From HGM04593 sp045533955 (GTDB taxonomy: Bacteria > Bacteroidota > Bacteroidia > Bacteroidales > Bacteroidaceae), in assembly GCA_045533955.1 (NCBI GenBank), contig JAZSIU010000045.1:1-64000 (forward strand): a DNA stretch of 64,000 nucleotides. The letters are read 5' to 3'. The first letter of the stretch is position 1. Each line of letters opens with the position of its first letter. The position numbers were made by a program, and so were the translations under genes. This document shows positions 15,383-24,322 of the stretch, in pieces. The notes under the pieces were generated by a model. It was not told where the DNA came from, did not search any database, and worked only from the letters and a program-made list of their open reading frames with translations.

Positions 15383-16630
15383 ATGGATCGTAAAATTCCA
15401 AAAGATGTTCAACAAAAACAGATGGCACTGCGCCTGCTCAAAATAGCAGGCGCAGTGGTGGCGGTGGTGCTGCTGACGCTTATTGTCGTGGCATTCTCGC
15501 GCGAGAGTGTAAATGAAAAATATCTCGAAATATGTGCAGTTACGCGCGGCAGCATAGAGACGAGTGTAACAGCCTCGGGCGAGGTGCATCCGGCATTCGA
15601 GGAGGTTATAAATTCGCCTATCTCCTCGCGTATAATAGAGATATATAAACAGTTGGGCGATACAGTATCGATGGGCTCGCCGCTGCTTAGGCTCGACCTT
15701 GAAAATACGCTCAACGACTATCGCAATATGCTCGACGAGAAGGAGATTAAGAGGCATCAGCTGACGCAGCTGCGACTAAGCATTGCAACGTCGCTCGAAA
15801 ATCAGAAGATGAGCATCGCAATTGCCGAGATTGAGTTCGAGCGCCTTGAGACTGAGTTACGCAACGAGCGTTACCTCGACAGCATCGGGTCGGGGACGGC
15901 CGACCGTGTGCGTCAGGCCGAGCTTGCCGTCTCGACGGCGCGGATGCGCCTTGCGCAGCAGCGCACTCAGCTCGACAACGACACGCGCATAAAGGAGGCG
16001 GATATTAGGGTGCGCGAGCTTGAATATAATATCTTCGAGAAGAAACTGAGCGAGATGAAACGCACGCTCGACGAGGCACGCATATTATCGCCCCGTGTGG
16101 CTACGCTCACCTTCATAAATAATCAGATTGGGGCGCGTGTGAGTGCCGGCGAGAGGATTGCCGTAATATCCGACCTTAGCAATTTTAAAATTAAAGCACA
16201 AATATCCGATGCTATGGCCGAGAGTGCCCGTGTGGGCAAGCGTGTAATTGTTGCAGTGGGAAAAGAGAAATTGGAAGGGGTGATAAGCAACGTATCGCCC
16301 AAGAGTAATAATGGTATTGTAGCGTTCGACGTTGCGCTGAGGGAGAGCAACCACCGAGGGCTGCGTCAGGGGCTGCGCACCGACGTCTATATAATGAACG
16401 AGATTCACGACGACGTACTGCGAATAAGCAACCGCAGCTACTACATCGGCCCGGGCGAATATAAATTGTACGTTAAGAACGGCAGCGGCGAGATTGAGCT
16501 GCGCAGCGTGCGTCTGGGAGTGAGCAACTACGATTATGTGCAGGTGGAGCAGGGCGTTGCCGAGGGCGAAGAGGTTGTTGTGAGTGATATGCACGAGTAT
16601 GCGGGAAAGGAGAGAATAAAGTTAAAATAG
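15383..16630 (+). CDS. Membrane fusion protein (HlyD/AcrA type) of an ABC exporter
   Basis: The periplasmic adaptor linking an inner-membrane ABC transporter to a TolC-type channel. The 415 residues show one N-terminal membrane anchor (about 17-39, LLKIAGAVVAVVLLTLIVVAF), a lipoyl half-motif after it (ITRGSIETSVTASGEV-like), a long coiled-coil hairpin at about 110-230, and a beta-barrel part with KIKAQISDAMAE. I chose ATG 15383 (MDRKIPKDV); an upstream ATG in frame would add only 12 residues. It is the first gene after a sigma-54-type promoter and starts an operon of permeases, ATPase, channel and regulators. Confidence 0.92.
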   Translation: MDRKIPKDVQQKQMALRLLKIAGAVVAVVLLTLIVVAFSRESVNEKYLEICAVTRGSIETSVTASGEVHPAFEEVINSPISSRIIEIYKQLGDTVSMGSPLLRLDLENTLNDYRNMLDEKEIKRHQLTQLRLSIATSLENQKMSIAIAEIEFERLETELRNERYLDSIGSGTADRVRQAELAVSTARMRLAQQRTQLDNDTRIKEADIRVRELEYNIFEKKLSEMKRTLDEARILSPRVATLTFINNQIGARVSAGERIAVISDLSNFKIKAQISDAMAESARVGKRVIVAVGKEKLEGVISNVSPKSNNGIVAFDVALRESNHRGLRQGLRTDVYIMNEIHDDVLRISNRSYYIGPGEYKLYVKNGSGEIELRSVRLGVSNYDYVQVEQGVAEGEEVVVSDMHEYAGKERIKLK

Positions 16631-16706
16631 TCGCTCCGCTCTTCCTTTCACTATAAACGGCTTTTTTATTTAATGTGATAAATTTAATCCGAAAAAAACA
16701 AAAAAT

Positions 16707-17972
16707 ATGATACGACACTACTTTAGACAAGCGTGGGCAATGATGCGGCAGAATCGTCTCTTCTCGGCAATATATATTGTGGGAACGGGACTGTCGGTAG
16801 CCTTTGCAATGACGCTTTTCATTATTTTCTATATAAAATTGGGCCCCGTCTATCCCGAGTATAATCGCAGTCGGATAGTCTATTTAGACCAAATAACCCA
16901 CGTAATTAAGCACGGCGACAATTACACGGCGATGAACCGGGCCGCCTCGCAGAGCCTTTGTGAGCGTCTGCGTACCATTGAGGGTTGCGAGGCGCTTGCT
17001 ATGGTGGCAGGAAATTATCGTTACGATTTTTCGGTGAACGAACTGAATGAATGTAGAGGGCTTTTCGTAAACAGCGACTTTTGGCGTGTCTATGATTTTA
17101 AATTTGTTGCCGGAGGGCCTTTTGACGATACGCAGTCGGCGGCAGTGGTTGTCAGTGCCGATTTTGCAATGGAGCTTTTTGCTACAACCGATGTTGTTGG
17201 AAAGGAGATAATTGTAAATAATACGCGCAACCGTATCGCGGGAGTGGTAGAGAGCCCCGGCGGCTGCACCCCCAAGTGTTATGCGCAATTTTGGTTACCC
17301 TCTTCGCACACTCTGTGCGAGGAAGAGCGTGAGGCTCATCCCATCATCGGAGGCTTTCGTGTGGCAATGCTCTGTCGCTCGTCGGGTGAGACGGCTGCTC
17401 TCATTGCCGGGGTGAAGAGTATCATTGAGCGCCTTGAGCAGGAGCAGCCCGAGGGCAATAGTTTCGTGGCTAAAATAGGTGAGCATTGGAAACAGGCGCT
17501 TGGCATAGAGGAAGATGGTGCCACGCTCTTGGATGCTCTCTCGAAATATATTTACATTCTGCTGGCGCTGCTCTTTATCCCCTCGCTTAATCTTGGTGGA
17601 ATGATTGCATCGCGTATGGCGGGCCGTATGGACGAGATTGGGGTGCGCAAGGCCTTTGGTGCTACCAATGGGAGCGTGCTTTCTCAGGTGCTGTGCGAGA
17701 ATCTTCTGCTCACTGCATTAGGGGCTCTGTTGGGGCTGTTGCTCGCTTATTTAATAACGCTGAGCGCAAGCAGCTGGATTCTGGCACTGTTCGACGGCAA
17801 GATAAATAGGATGGCTCCCGAGAATGTAATAACGGTGGAAATGTTGTTCAACCCCACGATAATTGCAATAACAATGCTGCTTACGTTGCTGCTTAATCTA
17901 ATGGCGGCCATCGTGCCTACGCTCTTTGCACTACGAAAAAGTATTACATATTCGCTCTATAACAAAAGATAA
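16707..17972 (+). CDS. ABC transporter permease, FtsX/MacB type (pair A, first)
   Basis: An inner-membrane subunit of 421 residues: one N-terminal membrane span (about 20-42), a periplasmic MacB_PCD-type domain (about 45-270, with IVYLDQI, FDFSVNEL and VVSADFAMELFAT), then three C-terminal spans of the FtsX domain. The coupling stretch RMDEIGVRKAFGAT precedes the second-last spans. It is paralogous to the gene at 21626. It ends three bases before the next permease, so the two probably form a heterodimer driven by the shared ATPase at 19425. Confidence 0.9.
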   Translation: MIRHYFRQAWAMMRQNRLFSAIYIVGTGLSVAFAMTLFIIFYIKLGPVYPEYNRSRIVYLDQITHVIKHGDNYTAMNRAASQSLCERLRTIEGCEALAMVAGNYRYDFSVNELNECRGLFVNSDFWRVYDFKFVAGGPFDDTQSAAVVVSADFAMELFATTDVVGKEIIVNNTRNRIAGVVESPGGCTPKCYAQFWLPSSHTLCEEEREAHPIIGGFRVAMLCRSSGETAALIAGVKSIIERLEQEQPEGNSFVAKIGEHWKQALGIEEDGATLLDALSKYIYILLALLFIPSLNLGGMIASRMAGRMDEIGVRKAFGATNGSVLSQVLCENLLLTALGALLGLLLAYLITLSASSWILALFDGKINRMAPENVITVEMLFNPTIIAITMLLTLLLNLMAAIVPTLFALRKSITYSLYNKR

Positions 17973-17975
17973 TTT

Positions 17976-19280
17976 ATGATAAGGACTATATTACATCAAA
18001 TGTGGAACGAGCGCCGCATAAACGGTTGGCTTTTCCTTGAGCTTGTGGCTGTGAGTGTTTTTCTGTGGCTGGCCATCGACCCGCTGTTCATACTCGTGAG
18101 CCGTAGCAGAATACCCGCAGGCTACCGCGCCGAGAATCTTTACAAGGTGGAAATGGCGAAGTATCAAAAAACAAACCTTAAATATAGGGCCGAGGCCGAT
18201 AATGACTCGGTTAAGGCTGCTGTCTTTCGCAACGCATTCGAGGCGGTGCGCAAAATTCCCGAGGTGCAGTATGTGGGTACCTGCTTAATGGGGAATTATC
18301 CCCACGGCGGCGCGCTGAGCAGTACTTTCTACGTGGTGGATAGCACGCAGACTGCGGATGGTAAGGAGAAAGAGGTCTATTGTGTAAAATATTCCACCTC
18401 GATGACCGAAGGGGACGATTGGCCTGCCACATTGGGACTTACCGATGCGCAGACGGGAGAGCCGCTGCATATTGTGCGCAACGAGAATGTGAGAAATTTG
18501 CTTGTCTCGCGCTCCTTTGCAATGGAGGCATTCGGTAGGGTAAATATTACGGGCGAGAAAGTGGGAGGATGGGAAGGTAAGTACAATATTTGCGGTGTAT
18601 ATGAGGATATTCAGAAAGATAATTATGCGAACCCGGCTGCCAGCGTAATTAAAATTGAACCTGCACTGTCGAAAGATTTTTCTTTGCTCTTCCGCATTAA
18701 AGAGGGGGTGGATAGAGAGGCCTTCGAGCAGCGTTTCAAAGAGGTGTATGCGCAGCGTCTATCGGGCGGAAATTTCTATTGCAAAGGCATAGTGAGTAAC
18801 GAGGCCGAGCGCAAATATATGATTGAGTGGCGAGGCTACGGAAATACTCTTCGTCTGCAAAGTGCGCTCACAATGTTTGCTCTGCTGTGCGCCTTTTTGG
18901 GCGTTGTGAGCACTTTTTGGATGCGCGCAAATGCACGCCGCAGGGACATTGGGGTGATGCGCTGCGTGGGGGCCTCGTCGGGGCGGATTGTGGCGCAGTT
19001 TGTAACAGAGGCCTCGGGGCTTGTTACTCTGGCCTTTATAGTGGCGCTGCCGCTGATTATGCACAAGGTTTATGCTATGGGATTCGCCGACCCTTTGGAC
19101 TCTTTTCTCAGTCGCCACGACCAAAAGGGCGATTATGTTCACGACGTTGCGTGGATGCACTTTGCGGCCGTCAGCCTTATTACTTACATTATAATATTAT
19201 TGGTGGCGGTGGCGGGCGCTGCAATTCCTGCGCATCGCATCGCGGGAATATTGCCCTCGGATGCTTTGCGCGAGGAGTAG
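17976..19280 (+). CDS. ABC transporter permease, FtsX/MacB type (pair A, second)
   Basis: 434 residues with the same plan as its neighbour: an N-terminal span (about 17-40, WLFLELVAVSVFLWLAIDPLF), a periplasmic domain and three C-terminal spans. It carries the coupling motif RRRDIGVMRCVGASSGR. The first 40 residues (MIRTILHQMWNERRINGWLFLELVAVSVFLWLA) are nearly the same as in the gene at 22896, so these are duplicates. A 144-base gap with an 8-bp hairpin (19299-19306 with 19322-19329) separates it from the ATPase gene. Confidence 0.9.
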   Translation: MIRTILHQMWNERRINGWLFLELVAVSVFLWLAIDPLFILVSRSRIPAGYRAENLYKVEMAKYQKTNLKYRAEADNDSVKAAVFRNAFEAVRKIPEVQYVGTCLMGNYPHGGALSSTFYVVDSTQTADGKEKEVYCVKYSTSMTEGDDWPATLGLTDAQTGEPLHIVRNENVRNLLVSRSFAMEAFGRVNITGEKVGGWEGKYNICGVYEDIQKDNYANPAASVIKIEPALSKDFSLLFRIKEGVDREAFEQRFKEVYAQRLSGGNFYCKGIVSNEAERKYMIEWRGYGNTLRLQSALTMFALLCAFLGVVSTFWMRANARRRDIGVMRCVGASSGRIVAQFVTEASGLVTLAFIVALPLIMHKVYAMGFADPLDSFLSRHDQKGDYVHDVAWMHFAAVSLITYIIILLVAVAGAAIPAHRIAGILPSDALREE

Positions 19281-19298
19281 ATTGTCCTTGCAAACAGT

Positions 19299-19329
19299 GC
19301 GGCGATTGTAAAATTTCCCCCATCGCCGC
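19299..19329 (+). promoter_or_regulatory. Hairpin in the gap before the ATPase gene
   Basis: GCGGCGAT pairs with ATCGCCGC around a 15-base loop. No T run follows, so it is more likely an RNA-stability or attenuating structure inside the operon than a terminator. Confidence 0.35.
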
Positions 19330-19424
19330 GCAATTACTTATATAACGAGCATTTTGCGTGTGCTTACGCAAACAGCACAGGCCGAAAGAATAAAAAAATA
19401 ATAACAAATAAAAAAAATAGAATT

Positions 19425-20090
19425 ATGATTACTTTAACAGAAATTAACAAGGTTTACAGAACCGACACAATTGAGACACAGGCATTGGAGAATATCAACC
19501 TTTCGGTTGCAAAGGGTGAGTTTCTGAGTATTATGGGCCCCTCGGGTTGCGGAAAATCGACCCTGCTGAATATTATGGGCCTGCTCGACAGTCCCACAAG
19601 CGGAACCATTGAGATTGCAGGCGAGAAACTCTCCGGCCTTAGCGACGTGCAGATGGCTGCCTTCCGCAATAAGAATCTGGGGTTTGTGTTCCAGAGCTTC
19701 CATCTGATAAATTCGCTTAATGTGCTGGATAATGTGATGTTGCCGCTGCTGTATCGTCGAATGTCGGGCAGTGAGCGCCGACGCCTCTCCTGCGAGGTGC
19801 TCGAAAGGGTAGGCCTTACGCACAGAATGACGCATCTGCCCACGCAGCTGTCGGGCGGACAGTGTCAGCGTGTGGCCATTGCGCGTGCAATTGTGGGTAA
19901 CCCCGAGATTATCCTCGCCGATGAGCCTACGGGTAACCTCGACTCGAAAATGGGACGCGAGGTGATGGATATTTTGCACCGCCTGAACAAGGAGGATGGA
20001 CGCACTATTGTGATGGTTACGCACAATGAGGAGCAGGCACGTCAGACGTCGCGCATCGTGAGGATTTTTGACGGACGTCAGGTAGAGTAA
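19425..20090 (+). CDS. ABC transporter ATP-binding protein (LolD/MacB type)
   Basis: The cytoplasmic motor of the exporter, 221 residues. Walker A GPSGCGKST is at 38-46, the Q-loop at Q90, signature LSGGQ at 142-146, Walker B IILADEPTGNLD from 162, and the switch histidine at H200. The VMVTHNEEQARQTSR end is typical of the MacB/LolD/FtsE branch that acts on FtsX-type permeases. It is the only ATPase gene in an operon with four permease genes. Confidence 0.95.
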   Translation: MITLTEINKVYRTDTIETQALENINLSVAKGEFLSIMGPSGCGKSTLLNIMGLLDSPTSGTIEIAGEKLSGLSDVQMAAFRNKNLGFVFQSFHLINSLNVLDNVMLPLLYRRMSGSERRRLSCEVLERVGLTHRMTHLPTQLSGGQCQRVAIARAIVGNPEIILADEPTGNLDSKMGREVMDILHRLNKEDGRTIVMVTHNEEQARQTSRIVRIFDGRQVE

Positions 20091-20151
20091 CCGAATATTT
20101 GTGGCGATTATCAATCGTCCGAAAAGGTGTTTTATAACAGAATTAGCAACA

Positions 20152-21624
20152 ATGAGACGAATCTTAACAATATTTTGCATTCTCTTGTGCGCATCGGCCG
20201 CGCGGGGCGGGGTGCGCCATCTTACCCTCGACGAGGCTATAAATCTTGCGCGCTTGCAGAGCCTCGATGCGGCTGTGGCGCTCGACGAATTGCGCTCGGC
20301 CTATTGGCAGTATCGCATCTATCGCGCAGGCCTTCTGCCCGAGGTACAACTGACCGCTATGCTGCCCGCTTACAGTCGAAATTACAACAGCTACCAGAAC
20401 AGCGACGGCTCTTATACGTTTGTGCGCAACAATTTTATGCAGATGAACGGCGGCCTTACGGTGCAGCAGAGTATCTGGGCTACGGGTGGAACATTGTCGC
20501 TCTCTTCGTCGCTCGATTATCTTAAAATGCTCAGCGGTAACCGACAGGAGCGCTATATGAGCGTGCCATTTGCGCTTACACTCGAGCAACCGATTTTCGG
20601 GGTGAACACAGCAAAATGGAACCGCCGCATCGAGCCGGTGCGTTACGCCGAGGCACAGGCGGCTTTTCTCTCGGCCACCGAGCAGGTTACGATGAGTGCC
20701 ATCGGATACTTTTTCAATCTGCTGCTGGCCGAGGAGAATGTGAACATCGCACGACAGAATCTCTCGAATGCCGAGAGCCTCTACGAGGTGGCCGAGAGCA
20801 AGCACGCGATGGGTATAATAAGCGACAACGACCTTTTGCAATTGCGCCTGAATGTGCTCAACGCCAGCGCCTCGCTCACCGACTGCGAGAGCAGCCTCAA
20901 GAGTAATATGTTCACTCTGCGCTCTTTTCTTATGATGGACGAGGATACGGAGATAATTCCGGTGATGCCCGAGGCCTTCTCGACGCCCACACTCGTCTAT
21001 GAGGATGTGTTGCAGAAGGCACTGCAAAATAATTCGATAACAAAGAATATTGCCCGCCGACGTTTGCAGGCCGACTACGACGTTGCCTCGGCGCGCGGAA
21101 ATATGCGCAGCATCAATCTGACGGCGCAGCTGGGAATGGACGGAACGGGGCAACGCCTCTCCGAGGCCTATAATCCGCTGAACGATAATCAGTATGTAAG
21201 AGTGGGAGTGCAGATTCCGCTGCTCGATTGGGGCAAGCGTCGCGGACGCCTGCGTGTGGCAAAGAGCAGCCGCGAGATTACCGCCGGACGTCTTGAACTC
21301 GAGATGCGCAGCTTCAAGCAAGAGCTTTTTATCCTTGTCGAGCAGTTCAATAATCAGCGCCGGCAGATGGAGATTGCCATCGAGGCCGACACAATTGCCA
21401 CCCGTCGTTACAACAGCAATGTCGAGACTTTTAAAATAGGTAAAATAAGCACGCTCGACCTTAACGATGCGCAGGTGAGCAAAGACCAAGCACGTCGCAG
21501 CCGAATATCGGAACTTATGTACTATTGGTACTATTGGTACCGTCTGCGCAGCATCACTCTGTGGGACTATGAGAAAAATTGTAATATTAACGCCGACTTT
21601 GACAGGCTACTAAAAAACGAATAA
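20152..21624 (+). CDS. TolC-family outer-membrane channel protein
   Basis: The outer-membrane exit duct of the exporter. From the ATG at 20152 it has 490 residues with a signal peptide (MRRILTIFCILLCASAARG). Two TolC-type repeats follow: the first begins LTLDEAINLARLQS, and the second VLQKALQNNSITKNIARRRL. Long helices end in the second half at QVSKDQARRSRISELMYYWYYWYRLRSITLWDYE. An in-frame ATG/GTG further upstream would put non-signal sequence first. The next permease starts one base after its stop. Confidence 0.93.
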   Translation: MRRILTIFCILLCASAARGGVRHLTLDEAINLARLQSLDAAVALDELRSAYWQYRIYRAGLLPEVQLTAMLPAYSRNYNSYQNSDGSYTFVRNNFMQMNGGLTVQQSIWATGGTLSLSSSLDYLKMLSGNRQERYMSVPFALTLEQPIFGVNTAKWNRRIEPVRYAEAQAAFLSATEQVTMSAIGYFFNLLLAEENVNIARQNLSNAESLYEVAESKHAMGIISDNDLLQLRLNVLNASASLTDCESSLKSNMFTLRSFLMMDEDTEIIPVMPEAFSTPTLVYEDVLQKALQNNSITKNIARRRLQADYDVASARGNMRSINLTAQLGMDGTGQRLSEAYNPLNDNQYVRVGVQIPLLDWGKRRGRLRVAKSSREITAGRLELEMRSFKQELFILVEQFNNQRRQMEIAIEADTIATRRYNSNVETFKIGKISTLDLNDAQVSKDQARRSRISELMYYWYYWYRLRSITLWDYEKNCNINADFDRLLKNE

Positions 21625-21625
21625 A

Positions 21626-22888
21626 ATGATAAAATTATATTTACGACAAGCGTCGATGATGATGCGCCACAATCGCCTCTTCTCCTTGATGTACATATTG
21701 GGAACGGCCGTTAGCGTGGCCATTGTGATGATATTTTTCATCATACTGTATATAAAATTGGGCCCTGTCTATCCCGAGTATAATCGCGACAGAATGCTCT
21801 ATCTCGAACTTATACATTTTAATATTAACGATGGTAACAGCAGCGGATACACGGGAGCCTCGCGCTATCTTTACGAGCGGCTGAATAGTATCGAGGGGTG
21901 CGAGGCTGTTGCAACGTCTAAGGTGGCGGGGAAACTCTCGGTCGAGGGCATTAAAAACAGCACGCTGCTTTTTACGTCGCACACTTTTTGGCAGCTCTTC
22001 GATTTTGAATTTGTAAGTGGAAGAGCCTTTACAAAGGAGGATGAGGAGAACAATGTAGCGGCGCCCGTCATTGTGATAAGCGATAAGGTGGCCCGCGAGC
22101 TTTTCGCAACGGTGGATGCCGTGGGAAAAGAGATGAGGATACAGAATGTCCCGCATAAGGTCGTCGGGGTGGTAAAGGGTGTGAGCGGAAGCACTCCCAG
22201 CGTCTATGCCGACTGCTGGCTTCCCGTAAGCAGCAGCCTTAATATAGACCGTTCCTATACGCACGAGCAGATTCTCGGGGGATATAAACTCTTTTTTCTT
22301 GTCTCGAAAGACGAGGCCTCGGATAGGGTGAAAGAGAGAATCGCCGACCAATTCTCGCGCTTTGCGCAAGAGCAGCGCGAGGGCAATAAGTACGAGCCTT
22401 ATATAAATACTCACCTTAAATATATGTTGGGCAACGAGTATGGGCCCTCGGATTTTGGCTTTGTGATTTTGCTGTTTATGACGCTGCTCTTTATCCCGGC
22501 GCTTAATCTGAGTGGAATGATTGCCTCGCGTATGAACAGCCGTATGGAGGAGATTGGTGTGCGCAAGGCCTTCGGTGCCACCAACCGCGTGCTTGTTTCG
22601 CAGGTACTTTTCGAGAATCTCTTGTTTACGGCTCTGGGGGCGCTGTTGGGACTGCTTATGGCCTATCTGTTTGCTCTTATGACGCAGGAATGGATTGTTA
22701 CGCTGCTCGACTCGGTTAATATGAATGCCAATTATCCCACTGCTGTTACCGTGGAGATGCTTTTCAATCCCACTGTCGTGGGGGTTACAATTGTGCTCAT
22801 CTTGCTGCTGAATATTGTCTCGGCCTTAATCCCGACACTTTATTCGCTGCGCCATAGTATCACCGTATCGTTGAACAATAAAAAATAA
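21626..22888 (+). CDS. ABC transporter permease, FtsX/MacB type (pair B, first)
   Basis: 420 residues, the paralogue of the gene at 16707. The stretch KLGPVYPEYNR is identical in both, and so is much of the DNA under it, pointing to a fairly recent duplication. It has an N-terminal span, a periplasmic domain, and three C-terminal spans with RMEEIGVRKAFGAT between. It starts one base after the channel gene and ends seven bases before its partner. The periplasmic domains have diverged more than the membrane parts, as expected if the two pairs meet different substrates or partners. Confidence 0.9.
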   Translation: MIKLYLRQASMMMRHNRLFSLMYILGTAVSVAIVMIFFIILYIKLGPVYPEYNRDRMLYLELIHFNINDGNSSGYTGASRYLYERLNSIEGCEAVATSKVAGKLSVEGIKNSTLLFTSHTFWQLFDFEFVSGRAFTKEDEENNVAAPVIVISDKVARELFATVDAVGKEMRIQNVPHKVVGVVKGVSGSTPSVYADCWLPVSSSLNIDRSYTHEQILGGYKLFFLVSKDEASDRVKERIADQFSRFAQEQREGNKYEPYINTHLKYMLGNEYGPSDFGFVILLFMTLLFIPALNLSGMIASRMNSRMEEIGVRKAFGATNRVLVSQVLFENLLFTALGALLGLLMAYLFALMTQEWIVTLLDSVNMNANYPTAVTVEMLFNPTVVGVTIVLILLLNIVSALIPTLYSLRHSITVSLNNKK

Positions 22889-22895
22889 TTGACTT

Positions 22896-24239
22896 ATGAT
22901 AAAGACTATTTTGCATCAAATATGGAACGAGCGCCGGCAGAATGGATGGCTCTTTCTTGAGCTTGTGGCAGTGAGTATTTTTTTGTGGCTCGCAATAGAC
23001 CCGCTGTTCATTTTGTACAGCAATAAATATATTCCCGAGGGGTACAACGACGATAATCTCTATTTTCTTGAATTTGAGGTGAAAAGTGTGCCCGATGAAG
23101 AGAATGCCGGCGAGGTGTGCGCAAATGATTTTGAACAGGCTGTGAATATTGTGCGCTCTTTGCCCGAGGTGGGTGCCTACGCTGTGGCCTCTGCGAATAA
23201 TTATCCCAATTCTATGAGCACGAACTGTCCGAAATATGTTGTCGATAGCACAATGAATGTTAAGGGCCTGAGCCACTCGATGCACGTTGCAACGTACGAT
23301 ATTTACGATTTTCCGGGAAGCGACTATTTTGCGGCCTTGCGGATAAAGGATATAAACGGCGAGCCTATGAAAAAGTCGGGCCTCGACGGTGGAAAAGGTG
23401 TATATGTCTCGCAGAATTTTGCACAGAAGGCTTTTGGTACGACCGACGCTGTGGGCAAGAAAATTAAGTACGAGGATGAGGATGAGATATATTCCGTGGC
23501 CGGTCTCTTTTCGACCGTTCAGACGACGGAGTACATAGAGCCGATGCATCTTATTATGCACATACACGATAGAAGCGAAATTTGCGAATATATCGACAAA
23601 CGCTATATTTTCGAGAATTATAAAATCTTTCTGCGATTGAAAGAGGGGGTCGTCGCCGATGCTTTTGTGAAGAATTTTCAAACAGAAGTTGCACCTAAAC
23701 TCGACTTTAAATATCGTCGTTTCTTTGCATTGACGGCCGTTAGCGAGAGTGCAGCAAAGAATGCGAATACTTTTGGAATTACCAACCGCTACCGTGTGCA
23801 GATGATACTCTCGGGCTTTGCGCTCTTTTGTGCCTTTCTGGGTATAATGTCAACCTATTGGGTGCGCGTCTCGGACAGACGGATGGCCATCGGACTTTAT
23901 CGCAGTATGGGAGCGACGTCGAGGCGGGTGCTGTGGCAGTTTATTCTCGAGGGGTGGCTCATTGTCTCGCTGGCTTTTGCGGTTGCCCTGCCGCTGCTGA
24001 TGCACAAGGTTTATGCTATGGGCTTTTCGGACCCGTTGGGGAAATTTACCTCAATGATGTGGCAGGAACTTATGCTTGCAAAAAACAGTGATTATCTTCA
24101 CAATCAACCTCTGGCACATTTTGTTATTGTGAGTGTGCTGACCTATCTTTTTATGCTTTTCGTCGCAGGAGTGGGAATTTTAATCCCGGCGCGAAGAATT
24201 GTGCGCATACAGCCCTCCGAGGCGCTGCGCGACGAGTAA
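22896..24239 (+). CDS. ABC transporter permease, FtsX/MacB type (pair B, second)
   Basis: 447 residues, the paralogue of the gene at 17976: the N-terminal span region WLFLELVAVSIFLWLAIDPLFIL is almost unchanged, and the end LLMHKVYAMGFSDPLG is shared. It has the coupling motif RRMAIGLYRSMGATSRR. The periplasmic domain is longer and different in sequence. It closes the structural part of the operon, 83 bases before the response regulator gene. Confidence 0.9.
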   Translation: MIKTILHQIWNERRQNGWLFLELVAVSIFLWLAIDPLFILYSNKYIPEGYNDDNLYFLEFEVKSVPDEENAGEVCANDFEQAVNIVRSLPEVGAYAVASANNYPNSMSTNCPKYVVDSTMNVKGLSHSMHVATYDIYDFPGSDYFAALRIKDINGEPMKKSGLDGGKGVYVSQNFAQKAFGTTDAVGKKIKYEDEDEIYSVAGLFSTVQTTEYIEPMHLIMHIHDRSEICEYIDKRYIFENYKIFLRLKEGVVADAFVKNFQTEVAPKLDFKYRRFFALTAVSESAAKNANTFGITNRYRVQMILSGFALFCAFLGIMSTYWVRVSDRRMAIGLYRSMGATSRRVLWQFILEGWLIVSLAFAVALPLLMHKVYAMGFSDPLGKFTSMMWQELMLAKNSDYLHNQPLAHFVIVSVLTYLFMLFVAGVGILIPARRIVRIQPSEALRDE

Positions 24240-24322
24240 TGCGGTATTATAGGCTGTTTGAATTTCTTTCAAAATAATGATTATCTCTTTGTCGAGAATA
24301 TTTTTTATACTACTTTTGAATT